In this document: positions 53,742-64,000 of the stretch, one piece after another
Numbering within the stretch: position 1 is the first letter of the stretch
Layout: every line of letters starts with the position of its first letter
NCBI RefSeq assembly: GCF_002803095.1
Contig: NZ_PGLR01000001.1
Coordinates: 271,032-335,031, forward strand
Direction: 5' to 3'
Length of the DNA: 64,000 nt
Origin: Pseudomonas sp. ZH-FAD
Lineage (GTDB): Bacteria > Pseudomonadota > Gammaproteobacteria > Pseudomonadales > Pseudomonadaceae
Notes under the pieces: generated by a model
Databases searched by the model: none
What the model saw: only the letters and a program-made list of their open reading frames with translations
Told to the model about the DNA's origin: nothing
Made by a program: the position numbers and the translations under genes

Positions 53742-54983
53742 ATGCGGGTCGCGGTTATCGGTGGTGGGGTGATAGGGCTGAGCACGGCCTACGCGCTGCT
53801 CCGTCAAGGGTATCGGGTTGACCTGATCGAGCAGCGTGAGGAAGTGGCGCTGGAGACCAGTTTCGCCAACGGCGGGCAACTCAGTTATTGCTATGTTTCA
53901 CCCTTGGCCGATGCCGGCGTGCCGCTGCAGGCGCTGTCGTGGATGCTGCAGGGTAATGCCCCGCTGCGTTTTCGCCCCAGCCTGAGCCCGCACCAGTGGC
54001 AATGGTGTTTGCGCTTTCTGCTGGCTTGCCGTCGCTCGGTGAACCAGCGCAATAGTGCGCACCTGCTGCGTCTGGCCTTGTACAGCCAGTCGGTATTGCA
54101 GGGCTGGCGTGAGCATGAGGCGCTGGATGATTTCTCCTGGCGCGCCAATGGCAAGCTGGTGATCTACCGCAACGCTGCGAGCTGGAACAAGGCGCGCAGG
54201 GCAGTCGGTGAATCGGCGCATCAACGCCTGCTCGATGCCGATCAATGCCTTGAGCTGGAGCCCGCCCTCGAGGGGTTGGCCGGACGATTCCAGGGCGGCG
54301 TCTTCGCGGCCGGCGACGAGGTCGGTGATTGTCATCAGTTTTGCCGACAGCTGTTGCGCAAGCTGCGCAGCAATCCGTCGTTCCGCCTGCATGCCGGGCG
54401 GCGGATCACTGCAATACCTCTTGAGCACGGTAGGGTGAGGGCCGTGGCGCTGCATGACGGGGAGCTGGAGGTCGATCATGTGGTGGTCGCTGCAGGTGTC
54501 GGCAGTGTGGCATTGCTCCGCCCGCTGGGGTTGCGACTGCCGATATACCCGCTCAAGGGCTACAGCCTCACCTTGCCGCTGGCCGACCGCGCGGCGGGCC
54601 CTGAGACCAACGTCACCGATTACGACCACAAGGTGGTCTACGCCCGCCTGGGCGAGCGCTTGCGGGTTGCTGCAATGGTCGATATCGGCAGTTGGGATGC
54701 CACGCCAGACCCCGATCGGCTTGCCGAGTTGAGACAGCTTGCCCAGGCCAGCTTTCCTCGTGCGGGCGATTACGCGGCTGCCGAGACCTGGGCGGGAATG
54801 CGCCCGGCGACGCCGGAGGGCACGCCACTGTTGGGGGCCAGCGGTATCGGCAATCTCTGGCTGAACGTGGGCCATGGCAGCCTGGGCTTCACCCTGGCGT
54901 GCGGCAGCGCCGAGGTGCTGACGCAGCTGATAGGCCAGCAACAACCGGCGATCGCTCTCGACGGTATGCAGTTGGCATCCTGA
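53742..54983 (+). CDS. FAD-dependent D-amino acid dehydrogenase-like oxidoreductase (DadA type)
   Basis: This 413-residue DAO-family flavoprotein has the N-terminal motif VAVIGGGVIGLSTAYALLRQGYRVDLIEQ, the DadA-like ETSFANGGQLSYCYVSPLADAG and the C-terminal GNLWLNVGHGSLGFTLACGSA. DadA enzymes deaminate D-amino acids to keto acids. It heads a set with ridA, a TAXI binding protein and a TRAP permease. Imported D-amino or N-substituted amino acid is therefore the most likely substrate; the exact one is not known. Confidence 0.88.
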   Translation: MRVAVIGGGVIGLSTAYALLRQGYRVDLIEQREEVALETSFANGGQLSYCYVSPLADAGVPLQALSWMLQGNAPLRFRPSLSPHQWQWCLRFLLACRRSVNQRNSAHLLRLALYSQSVLQGWREHEALDDFSWRANGKLVIYRNAASWNKARRAVGESAHQRLLDADQCLELEPALEGLAGRFQGGVFAAGDEVGDCHQFCRQLLRKLRSNPSFRLHAGRRITAIPLEHGRVRAVALHDGELEVDHVVVAAGVGSVALLRPLGLRLPIYPLKGYSLTLPLADRAAGPETNVTDYDHKVVYARLGERLRVAAMVDIGSWDATPDPDRLAELRQLAQASFPRAGDYAAAETWAGMRPATPEGTPLLGASGIGNLWLNVGHGSLGFTLACGSAEVLTQLIGQQQPAIALDGMQLAS

Positions 54984-55018
54984 TAACCCCCGAACACTCA
55001 CAACAGCAGGAGTTTGCC

Positions 55019-55378
55019 ATGTCCGTGCAACGTATTCAGACCAACGAGCGCCTTTCTGGCGCGACGATCTTCTCCGATCTGGTTTTTCTCTCTGGCCAGG
55101 TACCGAGCGACCGTAGCCAGGATGTAGCGGGGCAGACCGCCCAGGTGCTGGAAAAGATCGACGCGCTGCTGACCGAGGCGGGATCTGATCGAAGTCACAT
55201 GCTCAGCGCGCAGATCTGGCTGAAAGACATCGAGAAGGATTTTGCCGTCATGAATGCGGTCTGGAGTGATTGGCTGCCCGCCGGCTGCGCGCCTGCCCGG
55301 GCCACGGTCGAAGCACGTCTGGCTTCTGCCGATGTTCTGGTCGAGATCATGGTCATTGCAGTGCGTAAGGCGGCTTGA
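55019..55378 (+). CDS. RidA-family enamine/imine deaminase
   Basis: This 119-residue RidA protein has the conserved LVFLSGQVPSD, VLEKIDALLTEAGSD and the C-terminal GCAPARATVEARLASADVLVEIMVIAV with the catalytic Arg. RidA hydrolyses reactive enamine/imine intermediates made by amino-acid oxidases, matching its position right after the DadA-like gene. The start ATG has CAGGAG upstream. Confidence 0.93.
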   Translation: MSVQRIQTNERLSGATIFSDLVFLSGQVPSDRSQDVAGQTAQVLEKIDALLTEAGSDRSHMLSAQIWLKDIEKDFAVMNAVWSDWLPAGCAPARATVEARLASADVLVEIMVIAVRKAA

Positions 55379-55459
55379 CGGCCGCAATGGTTGTACCGAT
55401 GGCGCTGGTGATGACAGCCCATCCACCGTTCGAAAAAACAACAACACGAGGACGTTGAT

Positions 55460-56431
55460 ATGCAGCAGCACCGAATCATGGGTTTCCTGGCATGTGTCAT
55501 GGGCAGCACCTTGCTGAGCAGTCCCCTGGTCGCTCAGGAGCGCTACGTGACCATTGGCACCGGTGGGCAGACGGGCGTTTATTACACCGCCGGACAGTCG
55601 ATCTGTCGGTTCCTCAATCGCAGTGGTGCCGAGCACGGCATAAAATGCAACGCGCCGTCTTCCGCTGGCAGCGTCAGCAACATTGCCTCGATCAAGAGCG
55701 GCGACTATGACTTCGGGTTCATTCAGTCCGATCACCAGAACAAGGCGCTCTCGGGCCAAGCGCCTTTCGACCAGGATGGCGCTGTCGAAGATCTGCGCGT
55801 GGTCTTCTCCCTGCAGAGCGAGATCCTCACCGTAGTCGCCCGCGCAGACAGCGGTATCGAGACCTTCGCCGACCTCAAGGGCAAGCGCGTGAATATCGGC
55901 GTGCCGGGCTCTGGCAGTCGCGATACGTTCGATGAAGTGATCCAGGCCAACGGCTGGAGCAAGTCCGACTTCTCCCTGGCCGCTGAACTCAAGCCTGCCG
56001 AGATGGCAGCCGCGTTGGGGGACAACAACCTGGATGCCATCACCTATGTGGTCGGTCATCCAAGTGGTGCGATCCAGGAGGCCATGGCTACCGTCGAAAC
56101 CCGCCTGATCCCGGTCAGCGGCCCTGATATCGACAAGCTCCTGGCGCAGGCCAGCTACTTCACCAAGGCGGATATCCCGGCGGGTGTCTATCCTGGTGTG
56201 GTGCAGCCCGTCCCGTCCATCGGCGGTAAAGCGGTGCTGGCTACTTCGGCCAAGACCGATCCCGAGGTCGTCTACCAGTTGGTCAAGTCGGTATTCGATA
56301 ACCTGGAACGCTTCAAACGCCTGCATCCGGCGTTTGCCGACCTGCAGGCCGAGGACATGATCAAAGCGGGGCTAACGGCTCCGATGCATGACGGGGCACT
56401 ACGTTTCTACAAGGAAAAAGGCTGGCTCTAG
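55460..56431 (+). CDS. TAXI-family TRAP transporter solute-binding protein (copy 2)
   Basis: This 323-residue periplasmic protein has a signal peptide ending SPLVAQ and ERYVTIGTGGQTGVYYTAGQSICRFLN. It is a close paralogue of 51673-52644, conserved to the C-terminal KGWL/RGWL, with differences concentrated in residues 65-115. It lies upstream of the fused TRAP permease and downstream of the DadA-like and RidA genes. GAGGA precedes the ATG. Confidence 0.92.
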   Translation: MQQHRIMGFLACVMGSTLLSSPLVAQERYVTIGTGGQTGVYYTAGQSICRFLNRSGAEHGIKCNAPSSAGSVSNIASIKSGDYDFGFIQSDHQNKALSGQAPFDQDGAVEDLRVVFSLQSEILTVVARADSGIETFADLKGKRVNIGVPGSGSRDTFDEVIQANGWSKSDFSLAAELKPAEMAAALGDNNLDAITYVVGHPSGAIQEAMATVETRLIPVSGPDIDKLLAQASYFTKADIPAGVYPGVVQPVPSIGGKAVLATSAKTDPEVVYQLVKSVFDNLERFKRLHPAFADLQAEDMIKAGLTAPMHDGALRFYKEKGWL

Positions 56432-56534
56432 CCGGGGGTGGAGAGTCTCAGGCTGGGCTCTAAACTCTTCGATAGCGGGCGCAGTTGAGCTGGTATAGGT
56501 AAACTGCGTGCTCAGAGATCCTTTCAAAGGGTCA

Positions 56535-56574
56535 AAAACCGAGCCCCTCCGTCAGCGAGGGGCTCGCCGTTTTT
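56535..56574 (+). terminator. Hairpin between TAXI copy 2 and the TRAP permease
   Basis: CGAGCCCCTC (56540-56549) and GAGGGGCTCG (56557-56566) form a 10-bp stem flanked by AAAAAC and GTTTTT, with a T-run at 56570-56574. It is a good terminator or attenuator placed inside the probable operon, so the permease may be made at lower level or from its own promoter. Confidence 0.75.
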
Positions 56575-56604
56575 ATCAGAATGACAACGTAGGTGTACTA
56601 CCCT

Positions 56605-59163
<2,559 letters not shown>

Positions 59164-59181
59164 CCTGGCCTGGCAACTGAC

Positions 59182-59212
59182 AACAAGGCAGCTTTGGCTG
59201 CCTTGTTCGTTT
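59182..59212 (+). terminator. Rho-independent terminator of the TRAP permease
   Basis: AACAAGGCAGC-TTTG-GCTGCCTTGTT is a perfect 11-bp stem, 18 bases after the permease stop, followed by CGTTTAT. Confidence 0.8.
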
Positions 59213-59277
59213 ATGCCCTCGCGGCGGATTGCTAGACTCGCCGGCCTGACCACTCAGACAACAAGGACGCAGCCAGC

Positions 59278-60786
59278 ATGTCGAAGCCGCGCGTGCATTA
59301 CCCCTGGTACAAGAAGGAAGACACCGACGCCTTTTTCGCCCTGTTCCAGAACAATATCGCCAACTTCGTGATCATCGCCATCAGCATGCTGGGCATGGGC
59401 TTCCCTGCCGAAATCGTGTTCGGCCAGGTATTGCCGGGGGCGGCGGTGGCGGTGATGGCCGGCAACTTCTACTACGCCTGGAGCGCCGCGCGTCTGGCGC
59501 GCCGCGAGAACCGCGCCGACGTCACTGCGTTGTCCTACGGCATCAGCACACCGGTGATGTTCGTCTTCCTGTTCGGCGTGCTGCTGCCGGCAAAGAACCT
59601 CACCGGCGACGCCGAGCTGGCCTGGAAGGTGGCGGTGGCCGCGTGTTTCATCAGTGGTCTGATCGAGGCCGCCATCAGTCTGATCGGTGGCTGGGTGCAG
59701 CGTCACCTGCCGCGTGCGGCCATGCTCGGCGCGGTGGCCGGTGTGGCGCTGACCTTCATCGCTGGCGAGATGCTGTTCAAGACCCTGGAAATCCCGGTGA
59801 TCGGCCTGCTGGTATTGGCCATCACCATCGTCGGCCTGGTGGCGCGGGTAAGCATGCCGTTTCGCCTGCCGGCTTCGCTGTTCGCCATTGTCGTGGGCAC
59901 GGCGCTGGCCTACCTGATCGGCGCCGCCGATAGCGGCAAGTTCAGCGATGCCTTCACCCACCTGGGTTTTTACCCGCTATTGCCCAATCTGGCCTGGTAC
60001 GAGGGCCTGGGCCTGCTGTTCACCAGCATGCTGGCGCTGATGACGGTGATCCTGCCGATCACCCTGTACAACGCCATCGAGACCATGAACAACGTCGAGG
60101 CCATGAGCGCTGCCGGTGACAGCTACAGCGTGCGCGAGTGCCAGGCGGTGGACGGTCTGGGCACCTCGCTCGGTGCGTTGTTCGGCGGTGTATTCCCGAC
60201 CACCGTGTACATCGCCACCGTGGGCTCTAAGTGGATGGGTGCGGGGCGCGGCTATAGCCTGCTCAACGGTGCGGTCTATGGCCTGGCGACCATGTTCGGT
60301 CTGATCGCCTTCATCGCTGCGCTGATTCCGGTGGCGGTGGTGGCGCCGATTCTGGTGTTCGTCGGCATGTCGATGATCGCCACCGCGTTCAACAGCAACC
60401 ACGCCCGTTACTACCCGGCAGTGGCGTTGGCGATGCTGCCGTATTTTGCCAACTACCTGATGACGCGCTTCAACCGCGGCGCGCCGGAGGTGGTCGAGGG
60501 CATTTCCAGCGCCATCGGCGCGTTGGGGCAGGGCGCCATGTTCAGCGCCATCCTGCTCGGCGCCATGTGCGTGGCGGTGATCGATCGTCAGTTCCGCCAG
60601 GCCACTGTCTTCGCCTTGGTAGCGGCCGGCATGGCCTTCGTTGGTCTGATGCACGCACCGAAACTGGCCTGGTACGCTGCGCCGGACTTCGTCCACGGCT
60701 ATCTGCTGATGGCGCTGTTCTTCGCCTGGTATGCCTGGCGCGGCGTGGAGCCGGCCGCGCCCGAGCGAGTGAGCAGCGCCGACTGA
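59278..60786 (+). CDS. NCS2/xanthine-uracil-type permease
   Basis: This 502-residue membrane protein has about 12-13 spans and AzgA/NCS2-like features: ALSYGISTPVMFVFLFGVLL, ITLYNAIETMNNVEAMSAAGDSYSV and the VVEGISSAIGALGQGAMF segment. NCS2 carriers take up purines, pyrimidines or related compounds with H+. The substrate is not clear. It is convergent with the Na/Pi gene, with only one base between the stops. Confidence 0.8.
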   Translation: MSKPRVHYPWYKKEDTDAFFALFQNNIANFVIIAISMLGMGFPAEIVFGQVLPGAAVAVMAGNFYYAWSAARLARRENRADVTALSYGISTPVMFVFLFGVLLPAKNLTGDAELAWKVAVAACFISGLIEAAISLIGGWVQRHLPRAAMLGAVAGVALTFIAGEMLFKTLEIPVIGLLVLAITIVGLVARVSMPFRLPASLFAIVVGTALAYLIGAADSGKFSDAFTHLGFYPLLPNLAWYEGLGLLFTSMLALMTVILPITLYNAIETMNNVEAMSAAGDSYSVRECQAVDGLGTSLGALFGGVFPTTVYIATVGSKWMGAGRGYSLLNGAVYGLATMFGLIAFIAALIPVAVVAPILVFVGMSMIATAFNSNHARYYPAVALAMLPYFANYLMTRFNRGAPEVVEGISSAIGALGQGAMFSAILLGAMCVAVIDRQFRQATVFALVAAGMAFVGLMHAPKLAWYAAPDFVHGYLLMALFFAWYAWRGVEPAAPERVSSAD

Positions 60787-60787
60787 G

Positions 60788-62428
60788 TCACTCGCCACCC
60801 TCGAGCCTGAGCGCGCCGGTCTCCTGGCCCTCCAGCACCACATAGGCGCTGGAGCAGAACAGCGAGTTGAGGCGCTTCATGTCGGCGATCAGTTCCAAAT
60901 GCAGGGAGCTGGTCTCGATGCTCTGCGGCACCTGGCGCTGCAGCCGGCCGATATGCGCGTGCGCCAGGCGCCGTTCCTGCGCGCGGAAGCGGCGCTTCTC
61001 GCGCAGCAACTGGCTGGCGCTGGCGTGATCGGCGCTGAGGAACACGTTAAGGCCCAGGCGCAGGTTGGCTGTCAGTTGCCCATGCAGGCTGGTCAGCTCC
61101 TCCAGCCCCTTCTCGGAGAAGGCTCGGCGCTGCGCAGTCTTCTCGTTCTGGATCTTGCCGAGCATGCGCTCGATCAACTCACCGGCCTGCTCCAGATTCA
61201 CCACCAACTCGAGCGTTTCCGCCCAGCGCCTACTTTCATGCTCACTCATCGCTTCGCGTGGGACCTGTGCCAGGTACAGCTTGACTGCCCGGCACAGGCT
61301 GGCGACATCGTCATTGAGGCTGCGCAGCTCCTTGTTCAATGCCGGCTGGTTCTGCTCCAGCACCGGCAGCAGGTGGCCGAGCATGGCCTCGATCTTGTCG
61401 CCCACGCGCAGGGTTTCGCGCACGGCGTTGGCCAGCGCCAGGCTCGGCGTGGTCAGCGCCGTGGGGTCGAGGTGGCGTGGGCGGGCGATGCCGCTGTCGT
61501 CGGCACGGTCCGGCAGCAGCCAGTTGCAGAAGCGCGCCATCAGTCCGACGCTGGGCAGCATCAGTACGGCGCGCAGGCTGTTGTAGAGCAGGTGGAAGAA
61601 GATCACCAGCTCCGCCGGGCGCCAGTTCAGGCTGTCCAGCCAGTCGGCCAAGGGCTGCAGTACCGGCAGCACCAGCAACAGTCCGATCAGCTTGTAGATC
61701 AGGCTGCCCAGCGCCACGCGACGTCCGGCCGGGTTCTGCAGGCTGCTGGTGAGAAAGGCCAGCAGACCGCTGCCGATGTTGGCACCGATCACCAGGCCGA
61801 TGGCCACCGGCAGGCTGATCAGCCCGGCACCGGCCAGGGTAGCGGTGAGCAGCACGGCGGCCAGGCTGGAGTATGTGAGCAGGGCGAACAACGCACCGAC
61901 CAGCGCGTCGAGCAGCAGATCGCCGGTCAATGACGCGAACAGCACGCGAATGCCGCGCGCTTCGGTGATCGGCGTGGCGGCGGCGACGATCAGCTCCAGC
62001 GCCAGCAGCATCAGGCCCAGGCCGATGGCCACCCGGCCGAGTTGGCCCGCGCGGGTCTGCCGCCGCGAGAGAAAGAAGATCACCCCGAGAAAGATCAGCA
62101 GCGGGCTGAGCCAGGTGAGGTTGAGCGTCAGCACACGCGCCATCAGCGCCGTGCCGACGTCGGCGCCGAGCATGATCGCCAGGCCCGGCGCCAGCGCCAT
62201 CAGGCCCTGGGCAACGAAGGAGGTGACCAGCAAGGCCGTGGCGTTGCTGCTCTGCACCAGCGCCGTGACGCCGATGCCGGCAACGAACGCCAGCGGCCGG
62301 CGGCCGATGTTGTGGCTGAGCACCTTGCGCAACTGCGAGCCGAACACGCGCAGGATGCCGGTACGTACGATGTGTGTGCCCCAGACCAACAGGGCAATGG
62401 CTGACAGCAAATGCAGCAGGGTCAGCAT
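60788..62428 (-). CDS. Na+/Pi cotransporter-PhoU fusion protein
   Basis: This 546-residue protein has an N-terminal membrane domain with two Na_Pi_cotrans repeats (the QSSNATA motif near residue 39 and the second repeat around SSLAAVLLTATLAGAG near 195). A C-terminal cytoplasmic PhoU-like helical domain (about 340-540) follows. It probably moves phosphate across the inner membrane. I chose the ATG at 62428 over a start 21 codons upstream because the first membrane span begins there. Confidence 0.9.
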   Translation of the reverse strand: MLTLLHLLSAIALLVWGTHIVRTGILRVFGSQLRKVLSHNIGRRPLAFVAGIGVTALVQSSNATALLVTSFVAQGLMALAPGLAIMLGADVGTALMARVLTLNLTWLSPLLIFLGVIFFLSRRQTRAGQLGRVAIGLGLMLLALELIVAAATPITEARGIRVLFASLTGDLLLDALVGALFALLTYSSLAAVLLTATLAGAGLISLPVAIGLVIGANIGSGLLAFLTSSLQNPAGRRVALGSLIYKLIGLLLVLPVLQPLADWLDSLNWRPAELVIFFHLLYNSLRAVLMLPSVGLMARFCNWLLPDRADDSGIARPRHLDPTALTTPSLALANAVRETLRVGDKIEAMLGHLLPVLEQNQPALNKELRSLNDDVASLCRAVKLYLAQVPREAMSEHESRRWAETLELVVNLEQAGELIERMLGKIQNEKTAQRRAFSEKGLEELTSLHGQLTANLRLGLNVFLSADHASASQLLREKRRFRAQERRLAHAHIGRLQRQVPQSIETSSLHLELIADMKRLNSLFCSSAYVVLEGQETGALRLEGGE

Positions 62429-62516
62429 AAATCGGCCCCCCTGAAAGACGGCCGATGAGGAATTATGGTTTCGGCCTGTATAGATGAGCATCGGCCGAAA
62501 TCACTGATAAAGCCAG

Positions 62517-63647
62517 TCAACCGTCGCGCAGTACCTTGAGTTCGGCATCATCGGCGGAGAAGCCGCGCTCGAGCTTGAACTTGAGGCTGAGGTCGGTCCG
62601 CGAGTCGGCGAACTTGAGCGCTTCGGCCAGGCTGATACGGCCGGCTTCGAGCAGGGCGAACAGGTGCTGGTCGAAGGTCTGCAGACCTTGTTCGGCCGCT
62701 CGCGCCGTGGCTTCGCGCAACTCCTCCAACTCATCGCGCTGGATCAGGTCGCGGATGTAGGGCGTGCCCAGCATCAGCTCCACCGCTACCACGCGTTTTT
62801 GCGCGATGCCCGGTACCAGGCGCTGGCCGATCACCGCGAGCAGGTTGTGCGCCACGTCGGCCAGCACCTGCTTGCGGGCGTCGTCGGGAAAGAAGCGGGC
62901 GATACGCTCGATGGCGTGGCTGCTGCTGGTGGCATGCAGCGTGGCTACACACAGATGACCGGTTTCGGCGTAATGCAGAGCGTGCTGCATGGTCGCGGCG
63001 TCGCGAATCTCGCCGAGCATGATCACGTCCGGCGCCTCGCGCAGCACGTTACGCAGGGCGTCATCGAAGCTGTGGGTATCGAGGCCGACCTCACGCTGGT
63101 CGATGATCGAGCGCTGGTGGCTGTGGAGAAATTCGATGGGGTCTTCGATGCAGACGATATGCCCGCTCTTGTGGCGATTGCGGAAATCCAGCATCGCCGC
63201 CAGGGTGGTGGACTTGCCCGAACCGGCTGCGCCGGTGACCAGGATCAGCCCGCGATCCTGCATGGCCAGCTTTTCCAGCATTTTTGGCAGGCCGAGCGCC
63301 TCGAAGCTGGGAATCTGGCTCTTGATCAGGCGCACCACCATGGCCACTTCGCCGCGCTGGTAGTAGAGGTTGACCCGATAACGTCCAGCGCCCTGCAGGC
63401 TGACCGCCAGATTCATCTCCAGATCGCGCTCGAACTCGGCGACCTGCTTCTGTGTCATCAGTTGATAGGCCAGCTGTTGCACCTCGCCGGCCTTCAAGAC
63501 GCGCTGGCCCACCGGCTGGCTGTGTCCTTCCACTTTCATGTGCGGCGGTGCGCCGACGCTGAAGAACAGGTCCGAGCCGCCGTGCTGGTGGATCAGTTGC
63601 AGATAGGGGAAAACGTCAGGCTGATCGTTGGCGTTGGGGGCATTCAT
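62517..63647 (-). CDS. PilT/PilU-type twitching ATPase (additional paralogue)
   Basis: This 376-residue AAA-like retraction ATPase has Walker A GAAGSGKST, Asp-box IEDPIEFLH, Walker B APDVIMLGEIRD and His-box HLCVATLHATSS, in the order expected for PilU-like proteins (about 380 residues). PilT/PilU normally sit together at another locus; here it stands alone beside the Na/Pi gene. I chose the ATG at 63647 (MNAPNANDQP). It may act on type IV pili or on a related machine. Confidence 0.88.
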   Translation of the reverse strand: MNAPNANDQPDVFPYLQLIHQHGGSDLFFSVGAPPHMKVEGHSQPVGQRVLKAGEVQQLAYQLMTQKQVAEFERDLEMNLAVSLQGAGRYRVNLYYQRGEVAMVVRLIKSQIPSFEALGLPKMLEKLAMQDRGLILVTGAAGSGKSTTLAAMLDFRNRHKSGHIVCIEDPIEFLHSHQRSIIDQREVGLDTHSFDDALRNVLREAPDVIMLGEIRDAATMQHALHYAETGHLCVATLHATSSSHAIERIARFFPDDARKQVLADVAHNLLAVIGQRLVPGIAQKRVVAVELMLGTPYIRDLIQRDELEELREATARAAEQGLQTFDQHLFALLEAGRISLAEALKFADSRTDLSLKFKLERGFSADDAELKVLRDG

Positions 63648-63834
63648 CGGCTTGCCGCATCTCGTTCGTGTTGCGACAAGAATAGACGGCGTCCTGCCCA
63701 GCCCGTTGCTTCGTATCAAGAGAACAGCATGAATTGTCGCCCTATAGCCTGGTTGCACTGGACAGCCGTGTTTGTGAGAGCAACAGTCAATGATCGGGGC
63801 AGCAAGGCGATTGCACGCCAGTGACTGGAGATCG

Positions 63835-64000
63835 ATGGTGGGATTATGGGTGGCGGCTCTGCTGAGTCTGCTGTTGTGCGTATCGGCGCGAGCGGAGGTG
63901 CTGCACCTGGCTACGGGCGATGACTATGCGCCGTTCACCGGCAAGGCATTACCTGGTCAGGGCATGCTCACCCAGGTGGTGCGTGCGGCGCTGGCCGAGC
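63835..64000 (+). CDS. Periplasmic solute-binding protein, N-terminus only (right edge)
   Basis: About 55 residues are visible. The ATG at 63835 has GGAG upstream and opens a signal peptide (VGLWVAALLSLLLCVSARA), followed by EVLHLATGDDYAPFTGKALPGQGMLTQVV. This matches family 3 extracellular solute-binding domains that begin with a TGDDYAPF-type strand. An ATG at 63790 in the same frame would add 15 residues before the signal. The gene is cut by the window edge, so its class (ABC binding protein or sensor domain) is open. Confidence 0.8.
   Translation, partial: MVGLWVAALLSLLLCVSARAEVLHLATGDDYAPFTGKALPGQGMLTQVVRAALAE

Overview
The window comes from a high-GC gammaproteobacterium, almost certainly a Pseudomonas. 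The evidence is the split pyruvate carboxylase pycA/pycB with its divergent LysR gene, the mtlEFGKDYZ-mtlR mannitol locus, the PA0069-type radical SAM gene with a LexA box, the prlC/gamma-carbonic anhydrase/HAD/DUF1161/osmC gene order known from P. aeruginosa, and many REP-type palindromes. A placement near the P. mendocina/oleovorans group is only an impression. No rRNA or tRNA gene was seen.

Region 1 (1-8.7 kb, minus strand) is an orphan type VI secretion effector island. It reads hcp, vgrG, a DUF4123 adaptor, a 1313-residue VasX-like (BTH_I2691-type) membrane-damaging effector, then a membrane protein in the immunity position. A second paralogue of that membrane protein starts at 89 and runs off the left edge. 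Adjacent effector-module genes overlap or nearly touch. No structural T6SS genes are present. vgrG carries an in-frame palindromic repeat, and the effector and immunity genes have AT-rich patches.

Region 2 (8.9-21 kb) holds a zwf paralogue divergent from an RpiR/HexR-type regulator with a HexR-like box between them. It is followed by an IclR-controlled polar amino-acid/amine ABC importer plus FAD oxidase, then a molybdenum hydroxylase (iorA/iorB type) with an XdhC maturation factor.

Region 3 (20.7-27.7 kb) brings together genes that supply and consume bicarbonate: pycR/pycAB, an SbtA-type bicarbonate permease with a PII-like SbtB, and a beta-carbonic anhydrase. Region 4 (27.9-37.6 kb) is the complete mannitol/polyol operon mtlEFGKDYZ with mtlR. 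It is interrupted by REP-type palindromes and flanked or punctuated by two short inverted-repeat elements that look like MITEs.

Region 5 (37.8-50.3 kb) is mostly conserved Pseudomonas core: radical SAM gene with LexA box, prlC, gamma-CA, GNAT, HAD, DUF1161, aminopeptidase, lipoprotein, OsmC and LLM oxidoreductase. Inserted between the GNAT gene and a membrane protein is a four-repeat CRISPR mini-array of type I-F. It has a leader containing a perfect IHF-consensus match, and there is no cas gene anywhere in the window.

Region 6 (50.5-59.2 kb) is a TRAP-TAXI transport and catabolic locus. It has two similar TAXI binding proteins, one fused TRAP permease, a DadA-like oxidase, a RidA protein, and AraC- and LysR-type regulators. 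Region 7 (59.2-64 kb) holds an NCS2-type permease, a Na/Pi cotransporter-PhoU protein, an extra PilT/PilU-type ATPase, and the start of a periplasmic solute-binding protein cut by the right edge.
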